A stretch of 48,535 nucleotides of DNA from Nitrosomonadaceae bacterium (lineage in GTDB: Bacteria; Pseudomonadota; Gammaproteobacteria; Burkholderiales; Nitrosomonadaceae): the NCBI GenBank assembly GCA_014190895.1, contig BJGV01000012.1, positions 1-48,535 of the forward strand, written 5' to 3'. The notes under the pieces are model-generated. The model made no database searches, was not told the DNA's origin, and saw only the letters and a list, made by a program, of their open reading frames with translations. Each line of letters begins with the position of its first letter. Position 1 is the first letter of the stretch. Made by a program: the position numbers and the translations under genes. Of the stretch, positions 8,374 through 16,403 are shown piece by piece.

Positions 8374-9258
8374 ATGTTTAATGGTAGTTTAGTTGCTATT
8401 GTTACACCTATGCACGAAGATGGCGCATTAGATATTGAGTGCCTCCGCTCTCTGATTGATTTTCATTTGGAGCGAGGAACCGATGGCATTGTAGTAGTCG
8501 GTACCACTGGCGAATCACCCGTGGTAAATTTTGAAGAACATTATTTGTTAATGGAGGTCGCGGTTAAACATGTTGCTGGACGAGTACCTGTAATTGTCGG
8601 TACCGGGGCTAACTCTACCAAAGAAGCCATCGACTTATCGATCTATGCAAAAGATATAGGTGCAGATGCTAGCCTATCAGTTGTTCCTTATTATAATAAA
8701 CCTACTCAAGAAGGCCTATATAGGCACTTTAGGATGTTGGCAGAGACAGTGGATATACCACAGATTTTATATAATGTACCAAGTAGAACTATAACAGACA
8801 TTGAAAATGACACTGTATTGCGACTTACAGAAATTCCCAATATTATTGGTATAAAAGATGCAACTGGTGATATGGGACGAGCTGCTGATTTGTTACGCCG
8901 CGTTCCCCAAAATTTTATAATCTATAGTGGAGATGATTCTAGTAGTTTAGCATTATTACTATTGGGTGGCCATGGTGTGATTTCGGTGACGGCTAATGTA
9001 GCGCCAAAATTAATGCACGAAATGTGTGTCGCAGCGTTTGCCGGAGATTTGATAACTGCCCGTGCTATTAATTATAAATTACTGGGATTGCATCGAGATT
9101 TATTTATTGAAGCTAATCCGATTCCGGTGAAATGGGCATTAATGCAAATGAGGTTAATTAAATCTGGTTTACGTCTGCCATTAACTCAATTATCTCCTCA
9201 ATACCACCAAGTTATTCTAGACGCAATGAGGCAGGCTGAAATAAATAACCTTGCTTAG
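8374..9258 (+). CDS. dapA: 4-hydroxy-tetrahydrodipicolinate synthase
   Basis: A 294-residue TIM-barrel lyase that condenses pyruvate with aspartate semialdehyde, the first committed step to lysine and diaminopimelate. The start [13 protein letters not shown], the GTTGESP motif, YNVPSRT with the proton-relay tyrosine, and the Schiff-base lysine K161 in GIKDATGDM are all present. Length is the family norm. It uses the same substrate as hom. The next gene, bamC, follows after about 50 bp, the usual dapA-bamC linkage of proteobacteria. Confidence 0.96.
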   Translation: MFNGSLVAIVTPMHEDGALDIECLRSLIDFHLERGTDGIVVVGTTGESPVVNFEEHYLLMEVAVKHVAGRVPVIVGTGANSTKEAIDLSIYAKDIGADASLSVVPYYNKPTQEGLYRHFRMLAETVDIPQILYNVPSRTITDIENDTVLRLTEIPNIIGIKDATGDMGRAADLLRRVPQNFIIYSGDDSSSLALLLLGGHGVISVTANVAPKLMHEMCVAAFAGDLITARAINYKLLGLHRDLFIEANPIPVKWALMQMRLIKSGLRLPLTQLSPQYHQVILDAMRQAEINNLA

Positions 9259-9306
9259 AATTAATTTATTTGAATTAATAAAAATGATGTATTGGATTGC
9301 GAAATA

Positions 9307-10416
9307 ATGAGATATCGAGTGCTTGTAGTGCTATGCATAGCACTAGCAATAACCGGCTGTCGCGGTTCATTTAAGGGTATGTTTGATAACAAAAAAATGG
9401 ATAATGAATCATCTGCAGTTAAAGCTCCTCCATTAGATGTGCCGCCTGATTTAACTACCCCCAATACAGATAATCGCTATATTGTTCCCGATGGTGATTT
9501 GGTAGGTGATGCAACTTATTCTACTTATAGTAAGAGCCTCAGCGGGGCAGCTAAGGATGCAGCAATTCTCTTGCCCATTATATCTGATGAATCTATGGTT
9601 AGAGTTGAGCGTTCTGGCAATCAACGTTGGTTAGTAATAGGGAAAGAAGCGGAAGTTTTATGGCCACTAGTCAAAGAGTTTTGGAAGAAAATGGGATTTA
9701 CCATCAAGTTAGAGGTTCCAAAAACAGGAATTATGGAAACAGATTGGGCAGAGAATACCGTTAACACCCCACAAAATCTTATTGATGAGACGCTCTCAAA
9801 GATATCAGGTAATTTGCATTTAGTTACTGAGCGAGATAAGTTTCGCACTCGTCTTGAACGGATCAAGGGCGGGGGGACTGAAATTTATATTAGTCATCAT
9901 AAGCCGGTGACAGATCGAGCTAGTCTAGATGTGGAGATCGAGATGCTAACTAATTTAATGATGTATCTTGGGGCTGACGAAAAACGAAGTAAATTGCTAT
10001 TGACTGATAGTGACGTTAGAAAGACTGCACGCATTGTTAGCCGTGAATACATCAATGTTCTTGTCATAGAGGAACCGTTTGATCGTTCGTGGCGAAAGAT
10101 AGGATTGGCACTTGACCGTAGTGGCTTTACAGTCGTAGATCGTGACCGTTCTGAGGGTATATATTTCGTACGTTACAGTAGCTCTGATAAGAGCATTATT
10201 AAAAAATATGATGAAACGAGTATATTGTCGAAACTTGCTTTTTGGCGCAGTGATGATAACGAATCGGCAGAGGGAAAGGAACCAGAGCAATATCGTATCC
10301 AAATCAATGCTATCGATGTAGATAGTGAGGTCAGAGTATTAAACGAGGATGGTGAGCCAGAAAAATCTGGCATCACGGATAAAATACTAAAATTACTTTA
10401 TGAACAACTCAAATAA
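9307..10416 (+). CDS. bamC: Outer membrane assembly lipoprotein BamC
   Basis: A lipoprotein of 369 residues with an 18-residue signal ending in LAITGC, so the mature N-terminal cysteine is C18. BamC (NlpB) is an accessory part of the BAM complex that folds outer-membrane beta-barrels. After the signal come a proline-rich unstructured stretch (KAPPLDVPPDLTTP) and two helix-grip-like domains, the second beginning near INVLVIEEPFDRSWRKIGLALDRSGFTVVDRDRSEGIYFVRY. The frame also offers a TTG at 9292; ATG 9307 is chosen because it gives a proper signal peptide (MRYRVLVVLCIALAITGC). Linkage to dapA supports the name. Confidence 0.9.
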   Translation: MRYRVLVVLCIALAITGCRGSFKGMFDNKKMDNESSAVKAPPLDVPPDLTTPNTDNRYIVPDGDLVGDATYSTYSKSLSGAAKDAAILLPIISDESMVRVERSGNQRWLVIGKEAEVLWPLVKEFWKKMGFTIKLEVPKTGIMETDWAENTVNTPQNLIDETLSKISGNLHLVTERDKFRTRLERIKGGGTEIYISHHKPVTDRASLDVEIEMLTNLMMYLGADEKRSKLLLTDSDVRKTARIVSREYINVLVIEEPFDRSWRKIGLALDRSGFTVVDRDRSEGIYFVRYSSSDKSIIKKYDETSILSKLAFWRSDDNESAEGKEPEQYRIQINAIDVDSEVRVLNEDGEPEKSGITDKILKLLYEQLK

Positions 10417-10443
10417 GTTAAGCTGAAGATAAAAACAAGGAAA

Positions 10444-10494
10444 AAGTAAGCTAAGGAAGGGCTATTTTTTCAATTATGTTGTTCCAGCTTACTT
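10444..10494 (+). terminator. Inverted repeat after bamC
   Basis: aagtaagct (10444-10452) pairs with agcttactt (10486-10494), and inside these ggaa (10455-10458) pairs with ttcc (10482-10485), leaving a 23-base loop. It lies between bamC and the next co-directional gene. There is no T-tract after the stem, so it may be a factor-dependent terminator, an mRNA processing structure or a leader element of the downstream gene. Confidence 0.35.
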
Positions 10495-10528
10495 CCCTCA
10501 TTATCTGATAAATATTTTTATAACATAT

Positions 10529-11296
10529 ATGCGTTTTGCCTCATTAGGTAGCGGTTCACAAGGAAACGGTCTCGTTGTTGAGGTAAAGAACACACGTTTG
10601 TTATTAGATTGTGGTTTTACTTTAAAAGAGTCTATTTTTCGTCTTTCTAGACTGGGTCTTCAACCTGACATGATAGACGGCATTATTGTGACTCATGAAC
10701 ATGATGATCATATTGGGGGAGTTGAACGGTTTGCCAGAAAATTTAATATTCCAGTGTGGCTCACATACGGTACCATGCGTGGCATAGAGAAAACCTTTTC
10801 AAGTTTTTCAGGAATCAATATTATAAGTAGTCATCAGCGTTTCTCCATTGGCGCTATTGAAGTGCAACCTTACCCCGTGCCTCATGATGCCCATGAGCCA
10901 ACGCAATTCACATTCAGTGACGGTGCTTTAAAATTAGGTGTTTTAACTGATACCGGATGTTCTACGCCCCACATTAAAACAGTCTTAAATGACTGTCATG
11001 GACTGGTGCTAGAGTGTAATCATGATGCGCAGATGCTTATTAACAGTAATTATCCGCAGAGTTTAAAACAACGCATAGGGGGGCGTTTAGGACACCTAGA
11101 AAATTCTGTTTCTGCGGAACTTTTAGCAAGTCTTAATTGTGGTTTATTGCAACATCTTATTGCCGCACACCTGAGTCAGAAAAACAATACACCGGCGCTT
11201 GCAAAAGCTGCATTGGGTCGAGCTGTAGGTTGTGAGTCAGAGTGGGTTGGCGTAGCCAATCAGGCTGTTGGTTTTGATTGGCGTCAACTCATCTAA
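10529..11296 (+). CDS. MBL-fold metallohydrolase (YycJ/WalJ-like)
   Basis: A 255-residue metallo-beta-lactamase-fold protein of the YycJ/VicX (WalJ) group, whose members are thought to act as nucleases. The opening MRFASLGSGSQGNGLVVE is characteristic. The metal-binding motif THEHDDH gives H56, H58, D60 and H61; further ligands are likely in PVPHDAHEP, DTGCSTPH and the late IAAHLSQKNNTP. The gene is often found near dapA-bamC in betaproteobacteria. It follows bamC on the same strand across a 112-bp gap with a hairpin. It ends just before a strong terminator. The substrate cannot be read from sequence. Confidence 0.88.
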   Translation: MRFASLGSGSQGNGLVVEVKNTRLLLDCGFTLKESIFRLSRLGLQPDMIDGIIVTHEHDDHIGGVERFARKFNIPVWLTYGTMRGIEKTFSSFSGINIISSHQRFSIGAIEVQPYPVPHDAHEPTQFTFSDGALKLGVLTDTGCSTPHIKTVLNDCHGLVLECNHDAQMLINSNYPQSLKQRIGGRLGHLENSVSAELLASLNCGLLQHLIAAHLSQKNNTPALAKAALGRAVGCESEWVGVANQAVGFDWRQLI

Positions 11297-11355
11297 CCAC
11301 CGTACTTCAGGATTTTAGAATAATAAAAATATCACCATGGATAATTTTATTATTC

Positions 11356-11392
11356 AACAGGGTCTCATAATTGTGAGACCCTGTTATCTTTT
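11356..11392 (+). terminator. Rho-independent terminator after the MBL hydrolase gene
   Basis: A perfect 12-bp stem, aacagggtctca (11356-11367) with tgagaccctgtt (11374-11385), and a six-base loop are followed by atctttt on the plus strand. It sits between two converging genes, 60 bp after the hydrolase stop codon. On the minus strand it lacks a T-tract but could still slow transcription from the lipoprotein genes. Confidence 0.85.
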
Positions 11393-11693
11393 AATGCGCT
11401 GCTGGAATAGGGTTTTTACCATCTGTGATAGGGTTGCCATTTCCATCCAAGGTATGGCCAGGAAGAACAGCTTTTCCACTAAATTCATCGGCACTTGGAG
11501 CAGCACCCGGAGCATTTTGGGCTGGAGAGGCTCCTGCACCAACATAATCAGCGCCACGTTCTTCTGTCATGGTGGTGCCTTCTTCAGTTCTGGTTCCATA
11601 AGAATCTATACTGGCAGGGAGAGCTTGTTTTGGTCTTTCACAAGCAGTTAAAGTAAACGCTATTAAGGCGGCAGTGAGAAGTGATAATTTCAT
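11391..11693 (-). CDS. Small lipoprotein 1 of a three-gene paralogous set
   Basis: A 100-residue predicted lipoprotein of unknown function. The signal peptide MKLSLLTAALIAFTLTAC ends in a lipobox with C18 as the mature first residue; Glu follows at +2. The rest is hydrophilic, rich in Ala, Gly, Pro, Glu and Asp, with no cysteine and no known domain, and ends in NPIPAAH. AAGGAA lies nine bases before the start. Two further genes with nearly the same signal peptide follow upstream at 11817-12023 and 12250-12450, all on the minus strand. I recognise no family; a structural or envelope role is only a guess. Confidence 0.7.
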   Translation of the reverse strand: MKLSLLTAALIAFTLTACERPKQALPASIDSYGTRTEEGTTMTEERGADYVGAGASPAQNAPGAAPSADEFSGKAVLPGHTLDGNGNPITDGKNPIPAAH

Positions 11694-11816
11694 TATTCAG
11701 GTTCCTTAGTAAATTAAATAAGTTGGCGAAGTGACGCAGTTTACAGTAAAAATACCTAATAACTCAAGCTTATGTGCAGTTAAATCAAAAATAAATTATT
11801 ACTACCTTTTTGGGCA

Positions 11817-12023
11817 CTAATGAGCTGGAGCGAGAACTGGGGCTGAAGTAGCGTCCGTATTGGCCGGAGCAGAATCAAGAGTATCAAAATTTGGCTCGGA
11901 ATCACGAGGCGCATCAGCAGAAGGAGGTGGTTTATCCATCGGATGACCATCAAGACTTTTTTTGCCTTCACAAGCGACCAATATAAGTGTAGCTAGGGCA
12001 ACAACAAGGAAGGAGTACTTCAT
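11817..12023 (-). CDS. Small lipoprotein 2 of a three-gene paralogous set
   Basis: A 68-residue predicted lipoprotein with signal MKYSFLVVALATLILVAC, C18 at the lipobox and Glu at +2. The mature part is only about 50 residues, rich in Pro, Ala, Asp and Ser (KPPPSADAPRDSEPNFD), and ends in PAH like its neighbour. AGGA lies about nine bases before the ATG. The similarity to the genes on either side is mainly in the signal peptide and in general composition, which fits old tandem duplication with fast divergence. Function is unknown. Confidence 0.65.
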   Translation of the reverse strand: MKYSFLVVALATLILVACEGKKSLDGHPMDKPPPSADAPRDSEPNFDTLDSAPANTDATSAPVLAPAH

Positions 12024-12131
12024 TTCGTTAATTCCTGTATAGATTTATTGTGATAGATGACATAGTAAAATGCAACAGGTACACATATTTTAATATTTTG
12101 ACTAGTCTGGTTGACGGTTAATCTAACCCTC

Positions 12132-12170
12132 AAAATAAGAAACCGCCTTATAAAAGCGGCTTCTTATTTT
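12132..12170 (-). terminator. Rho-independent terminator after small lipoprotein 3
   Basis: aaaataagaa (12132-12141) pairs perfectly with ttcttatttt (12161-12170). Inside, ccgc (12143-12146) pairs with gcgg (12156-12159) after one mismatch. Read on the minus strand it ends in a T-rich arm, about 80 bp after the stop codon of lipoprotein 3. A weaker bulged hairpin (cttaagggc 12204-12212 with gccccttt-aag 12223-12233) lies closer to that stop codon. Confidence 0.7.
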
Positions 12171-12249
12171 AATTTCTTTTGAAACATTTTTAACTACGCA
12201 AACCTTAAGGGCAGGACCTACAGCCCCTTTAAGAAAATTGCTATATTAT

Positions 12250-12450
12250 TTATGGTTTAGCAGGGGCGGCTTCAGCAGGAGCGGCTTCTGCAGCATCCTC
12301 CGGCAGGTCTTCCACCATACCTTCACGTTTATCCCAAAGACTTGGTGGGTATTGTCCGGGCTTTCCATCCCCTGGTTTATGTTCTTTAAATTGATCGCAG
12401 GCGGTGAGTGCTAATGTTACAAGAGCAATAGCGAGGAGCGAGTATCTCAT
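12250..12450 (-). CDS. Small lipoprotein 3 of a three-gene paralogous set
   Basis: A 66-residue predicted lipoprotein with signal MRYSLLAIALVTLALTAC, C18 at the lipobox, and Asp at +2. In Escherichia coli, Asp at +2 keeps a lipoprotein in the inner membrane. The mature part is charged (DQFKEHKPGDGKPGQYPP) and ends in an Ala/Glu/Pro-rich tail (AEAAPAEAAPAKP). The frame extends to an ATG at 12465, but GGGAGA, which overlaps that ATG, is well placed seven bases before the ATG at 12450, so 12450 is chosen. It has its own terminator and therefore seems separately transcribed from its two paralogues. Confidence 0.65.
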   Translation of the reverse strand: MRYSLLAIALVTLALTACDQFKEHKPGDGKPGQYPPSLWDKREGMVEDLPEDAAEAAPAEAAPAKP

Positions 12451-12839
12451 TTTTTGTTCTCCCATTTAGTTTATAACAAATGAAACAAGTTAGAGTGTAT
12501 AACAATTTATAAAAAACACACAGTGACTATTTAAACCCAAAGTGACGCAGGGAAGGCACCCCACATTAATATCAGAATTATAGAGGGTTGTCTAGTCGTT
12601 TATGATCTGCTACAGAGCTATAAGATAGTAATGAAATTTAATGAAACAAATAATAAGTAATTTATGTTAAATAAACGAGCGAAAAATATATCAGTACTCA
12701 AAAAGTATTTCTAGGATTTCGGGGCGATGAGTGCCCTGTATTGACAGATATAGTAAAATTGTAATATTTGTTATAACTTTTTTAGAACAGTGCTTGTTGG
12801 TATCATTTACCCCATAAAATTATGCAATTCTCACTAATT
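12451..12839. other. Gene-free stretch between lipoprotein 3 and roxA
   Basis: About 390 bp in which I see no credible reading frame or RNA gene. It must hold the promoter of lipoprotein 3 (reading left). A TTGACA at 12741-12746 followed about 15 bases later by TAATAT resembles a rightward promoter, but it points into the 3' end of roxA and has short spacing, so it may be chance or drive antisense RNA. Confidence 0.4.
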
Positions 12840-13964
12840 TTATGTCTTTATTATCTCAATATAACCATCGAGATACCATTGATAAAGAAGAGTAACGGTC
12901 TCGTTATCAAGATTTTTTATTCTCGAGAGAGTTTGGTGGTCTGCAAATTTTTCAAATAAGAGGTAAGCATTGGTGCTAATTTTATGAGCATATCCATTTA
13001 AGTAAACGATCCTTTCTCTGCATAACATGCGGCTCTTTAAATTTAATTGCAATCCTTTCTTTTCAATGTGATGTATAAATTTATTTTGCGTCATAGGATC
13101 TAACACTTGTTTAAAGAAAATATGTGATTTCGGTTCGGTTAGATAGATACCAAGAAAATGCTTTACATCTTTATTGTTCCATTTTACTTTATCGAGAATA
13201 ATTTTTACCTGATGTAACATAGTTGAACTAATACGCGCCGGATGAAATTGTAGAGCAATATTAGGGTCGCTATATATGCCATTAACTTCAATTTTATCTT
13301 GTAAATAAAAAAGAAATTGAGTTATCAATTCCTGGTAACTGGCTGAACGAAATCCTATTGAATAGGTCATACACTCGTCTTCTGCTACACCATTATGAGC
13401 ATAACCTGGTGGAAGATAGAGCATGTCACCTGGCTCTAATACCCATTCTTGTTCAGAGTCAAAATTATTTAAAATTTTTAATGGGATATTAGCAACGAGA
13501 TCGTTATCTTTTTGAGCGGATATTTGCCAGCGCTTGCGTCCCATTCCTTGCAGTAAAAAAACATCGTAGGAATCAAAATGTGGGCCAATTCCGGCACCTT
13601 TTTGGGCGTAGCTAACCATCAGATCATCTAATCTGGAATATGGAATAAAGTTGAATTGCAGAAGTAAATCACGGGCTGCAGGTAAGAGATGATTCACATC
13701 TTGTACTAGCAGCGTCCACTTCTTTTTTGAGAAAGAATTAAAATCTTTTAATGTAAAAGGGCCTTGTTTAAGCTGCCATTTTTTATTTTCTTTTATGATT
13801 AAACGTGACTGGGTATCTTCTGTGCAAGCAAGATTAATCAGCGCATCTCGAGTTAATGGCCCTTGAAAATTAAGCAGAGCATTTCTCACCAATAGCGGTT
13901 TTTTTTGCCAGTAATCTCGAAGGAAAGTGCGATACGAGAGGCCGCCTAAAATATTATTTTTCAT
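12840..13964 (-). CDS. roxA: Cupin-fold ribosomal oxygenase RoxA (L16 arginine hydroxylase)
   Basis: A 374-residue JmjC/cupin 2-oxoglutarate- and iron-dependent oxygenase of the YcfD/RoxA family. In Escherichia coli, RoxA hydroxylates an arginine of ribosomal protein L16. The iron ligands are visible: H129 and D131 in IGPHFDSYDVFLLQ and H190 in LYLPPGYAHNG. The segment GMGRKRWQIS is typical. The length matches E. coli YcfD (373). The C-terminal half carries the dimerisation and winged-helix regions. The gene diverges from a peroxiredoxin gene across about 130 bp. The target in this organism is inferred from the family. Confidence 0.88.
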   Translation of the reverse strand: MKNNILGGLSYRTFLRDYWQKKPLLVRNALLNFQGPLTRDALINLACTEDTQSRLIIKENKKWQLKQGPFTLKDFNSFSKKKWTLLVQDVNHLLPAARDLLLQFNFIPYSRLDDLMVSYAQKGAGIGPHFDSYDVFLLQGMGRKRWQISAQKDNDLVANIPLKILNNFDSEQEWVLEPGDMLYLPPGYAHNGVAEDECMTYSIGFRSASYQELITQFLFYLQDKIEVNGIYSDPNIALQFHPARISSTMLHQVKIILDKVKWNNKDVKHFLGIYLTEPKSHIFFKQVLDPMTQNKFIHHIEKKGLQLNLKSRMLCRERIVYLNGYAHKISTNAYLLFEKFADHQTLSRIKNLDNETVTLLYQWYLDGYIEIIKT

Positions 13965-14093
13965 AAATCAGTAGTATAATTTAATGAGAAAATTTTAATT
14001 TTTAAGACATCTGTTTAAATTTATTCTGGATTAGTTGCAAGCATTATCAGCCTGAACTTTTTTATTATTTAGTAATTTCTGCAGAGAATAAAT

Positions 14094-14555
14094 ATGTTAG
14101 AGGTTGAACAAAATGCCCCGAATTTCTGCTTACCGGACGCGGACATGGAAATGGTTAGTTTATCTAGTTTTAAGAATAAAAAAATTGTTTTTTATTTCTA
14201 TCCAAAAGATGATACACCTGGTTGCACTACCCAAGCTCTAGAATTAAGTGATTCAGAAGATCAATTTGCTAAATTTAATACGGTAATCTTAGGCATTAGT
14301 CGAGATGATTGTATTAGTCATGCTTCATTTCGTGATAAACATGGAATTTCATCACGTCTTTTATCTGATAATGAGGGCGAGATATGTGAGAAGTATGGCG
14401 TTTTACAGAAAAAAGAGATAAATGTAGAGATAAAAATTTGTTTCACAAGATCCACATTTATTATTGATAAACAGAGTGTATTACGGCATATTTTTTATGG
14501 TGTTAGCGTACAAAATCACGCTACACGAATTTTAGAGGCAATTAAAAATATTTAA
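14094..14555 (+). CDS. bcp: Thioredoxin-dependent peroxiredoxin (Bcp/PrxQ), no resolving Cys at the usual place
   Basis: A 153-residue peroxiredoxin of the Bcp/PrxQ subfamily, which reduces hydroperoxides using thioredoxin. The peroxidatic cysteine is C44 in YPKDDTPGCTTQA. In E. coli Bcp a second, resolving cysteine lies five residues later; here residue 49 is Leu (GCTTQALELSD), so a 1-Cys or alternative mechanism is likely. ILGISRDD and the late RSTFIID strand are present. Other cysteines (near residues 12, 84, 101 and 122) could substitute. It overlaps the end of cysB by 4 bp in a tail-to-tail arrangement and starts about 130 bp from roxA. Confidence 0.9.
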   Translation: MLEVEQNAPNFCLPDADMEMVSLSSFKNKKIVFYFYPKDDTPGCTTQALELSDSEDQFAKFNTVILGISRDDCISHASFRDKHGISSRLLSDNEGEICEKYGVLQKKEINVEIKICFTRSTFIIDKQSVLRHIFYGVSVQNHATRILEAIKNI

Positions 14556-15490
14556 AATTCTGGCTGTAGGTGTTCTTTTATTGCAATTTTAATCTTGATA
14601 GGATCAAGATGAGGCGCAAACATTGTAATGAAATCAATTACGTAACCACGCAGATAACTATTGCGACCAATACCAATACGCGTGATACTTGGTTCAAATA
14701 GATGACTTGCATCCATTGCCCTAAGATGCTTATCACGCTGGGGATCAAATGCCATTTTTGCCACAATGCCGACACCCAAACCTAATTCCACATAAGTTTT
14801 AATTACATCAGCATCTAGTGCAGTAAGCACTATATTTGGAATAAGTCCATTCACTTCAAATGCATAATTAATCTTTGAGCGGCCGGTAAACGAAAAATCA
14901 TAAGTGATGATCGGATATCGAGCCACGGCTTTTAACGTTAGCGTTTTAATTTTTAGCAACGGATGTTTTGGCGGGGTAATAATACAGCGATTCCATTCGT
15001 AACAGGGTAAAACTACTAATTCATTAAATGACTCCATAGCTTCAGTAGCAATTGCAATATCAGCCTCTCCTGAGGCGACTAATTCCGATATCTGGATCGG
15101 ATTTCCCTGACGAAGAATTAACTTAACTTTTGGATAATGAGCGGTGAAGCGTTTAATTGTTTCTGGTAGCGCATATCGCGCTTGGGTATGAGTAGTTGCA
15201 ATAGTTAAAGAGCCACTAGTTTCATTGGTAAATTCTTGTCCAACCTTTTGTAAATCTTTTGCATGTTTGAGCATTTTTTTGGCAATTTCTAATATGACTT
15301 GTCCTGGCGAGGTCACTTTAACTATACGTTTACCATGACGCACAAAGATATCTACGCCAAGCTCGCTTTCTAATAGCTGAATTTGTTTGCTTATTCCTGG
15401 TTGCGAAGTATGTAGACTCTTAGCTGCTTCAGATAAATTAAGCCCCTGATTTACTACTTCACATAGATAGCGTAATTGCTGTAATTTCAT
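14552..15490 (-). CDS. cysB: LysR-type regulator CysB
   Basis: A 312-residue LysR-family regulator. The N-terminal winged helix-turn-helix (MKLQQLRYLCEVVNQGLNLSEAA, SLHTSQPGISKQI) and the following long helix are nearly diagnostic of CysB/Cbl. The effector domain contains TTHTQARYALPETIKRF, as in CysB, which senses O- or N-acetylserine and sulfate-type ligands. It is divergently placed to tauE-cysI-cysH-cysD-cysN, the cluster it should activate. The 113-bp gap contains a T-N11-A palindrome, a good candidate for its binding site and for autoregulation. The 3' end overlaps the peroxiredoxin gene. Confidence 0.93.
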   Translation of the reverse strand: MKLQQLRYLCEVVNQGLNLSEAAKSLHTSQPGISKQIQLLESELGVDIFVRHGKRIVKVTSPGQVILEIAKKMLKHAKDLQKVGQEFTNETSGSLTIATTHTQARYALPETIKRFTAHYPKVKLILRQGNPIQISELVASGEADIAIATEAMESFNELVVLPCYEWNRCIITPPKHPLLKIKTLTLKAVARYPIITYDFSFTGRSKINYAFEVNGLIPNIVLTALDADVIKTYVELGLGVGIVAKMAFDPQRDKHLRAMDASHLFEPSITRIGIGRNSYLRGYVIDFITMFAPHLDPIKIKIAIKEHLQPEF

Positions 15491-15501
15491 TATTTTTTTA
15501 A

Positions 15502-15516
15502 ATAACTAATAGTTAT
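15502..15516. promoter_or_regulatory. T-N11-A palindrome between cysB and tauE, probable CysB site
   Basis: ataact-aat-agttat is a perfect inverted repeat with the T-N11-A arrangement (T at 15503, A at 15515) typical of LysR-type regulator sites. It lies 12 bp upstream of the cysB start codon and about 90 bp upstream of tauE. Position suggests repression of cysB by its own product and activation of the divergent sulfur genes. This is inferred from motif and place. Confidence 0.5.
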
Positions 15517-15603
15517 AATAATCTAACATAATATTATTTAATAATATATCAATTAATTGCTATTATGCCTTTCATAATGGAATAAAGTATCGGAAAAAAC
15601 AAC

Positions 15604-16383
15604 ATGGAATTAGGGTATACCTTATCAGGATTAATAGTTGGATTTATCGTTGGAGTCACGGGTGTAGGGGGTGGATCACTAATGACCCCGTTATTAATTT
15701 TGATGTTTGGCATTTCACCCGCTACTGCTGTGGGCACCGATCTACTGTATGCGGCGTTAACTAAAGTGGGCGGAGCATGGGTACATAATTATCGTGGTAC
15801 TGTCCAGTGGGAATTAGTAGGCCGACTAGCAATTGGCAGCCTGCCTGCCGCTCTATTTACTTTGTTTGGATTGAATGCGCTTGGAGTGGAGAATCGAGAC
15901 TCCTCTGACCTCATTACAAATACATTAGGAGTTGCTTTATTTCTTACTTCATTGGTCTTATTATTTCGTCATCAATTGTCACATTTAGGACATTCACATC
16001 TGGGATTTTTGGCAACATGGCGTGATCGTCATATAGTTTCTGCAACGGTTTTTACGGGCGTAATATTAGGTATCTTGGTGACCATTACATCTGTTGGTGC
16101 CGGAGCTCTGGGGATGGTAGCATTGGTTTTTTTGTACCCTCGCTCCTCAACCGTAAATTTGGTAGGTAGTGACATAGCCCATGCGGTCCCGTTAACCTTG
16201 ATAGCAGGACTAGGTCATGCATATATGGGAACGGTAAACTTTAGTCTACTCGGTAGTTTATTGCTTGGCTCTTTACCAGGAATTTATTTTGGCAGTCATG
16301 TCGGCGGACGAATACCAGATAATATATTGCGGCCAGTATTGGCAACTATTCTTGCTATTATTGGCACAAAGCTAATGTGGTAA
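15604..16383 (+). CDS. TauE/SafE family sulfite exporter / anion permease
   Basis: A 259-residue inner-membrane protein of the TauE/SafE (DUF81) family with about eight membrane segments. It begins with a glycine-rich hairpin (VGVTGVGGGSLMTPLLILMFG) followed by SPATAVGTDLLYAALTK; the second half repeats the pattern (TSVGAGALGMVALVFLYP, VGSDIAHAVPLTLIAGLGH). Members move sulfite, sulfoacetate or other sulfur anions. Because it is the first gene of a sulfate-assimilation cluster with no visible cysTWA transporter, it may import sulfate or export excess sulfite; sequence does not decide. cysI follows after 20 bp, so they are almost certainly co-transcribed. Confidence 0.87.
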   Translation: MELGYTLSGLIVGFIVGVTGVGGGSLMTPLLILMFGISPATAVGTDLLYAALTKVGGAWVHNYRGTVQWELVGRLAIGSLPAALFTLFGLNALGVENRDSSDLITNTLGVALFLTSLVLLFRHQLSHLGHSHLGFLATWRDRHIVSATVFTGVILGILVTITSVGAGALGMVALVFLYPRSSTVNLVGSDIAHAVPLTLIAGLGHAYMGTVNFSLLGSLLLGSLPGIYFGSHVGGRIPDNILRPVLATILAIIGTKLMW

Positions 16384-16403
16384 TTAATTATAAGGAATAA
16401 AAA

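Noticed and set aside
11337-11651. 104-codon plus-strand frame opposite small lipoprotein 1
   Set aside because: It runs through the terminator hairpin, and the minus strand carries a proper lipoprotein signal and ribosome-binding site.
12741-12770. TTGACA promoter reading toward the end of roxA
   Set aside because: Spacing to the -10-like hexamer is too short and no gene follows in that direction; not called as a promoter.
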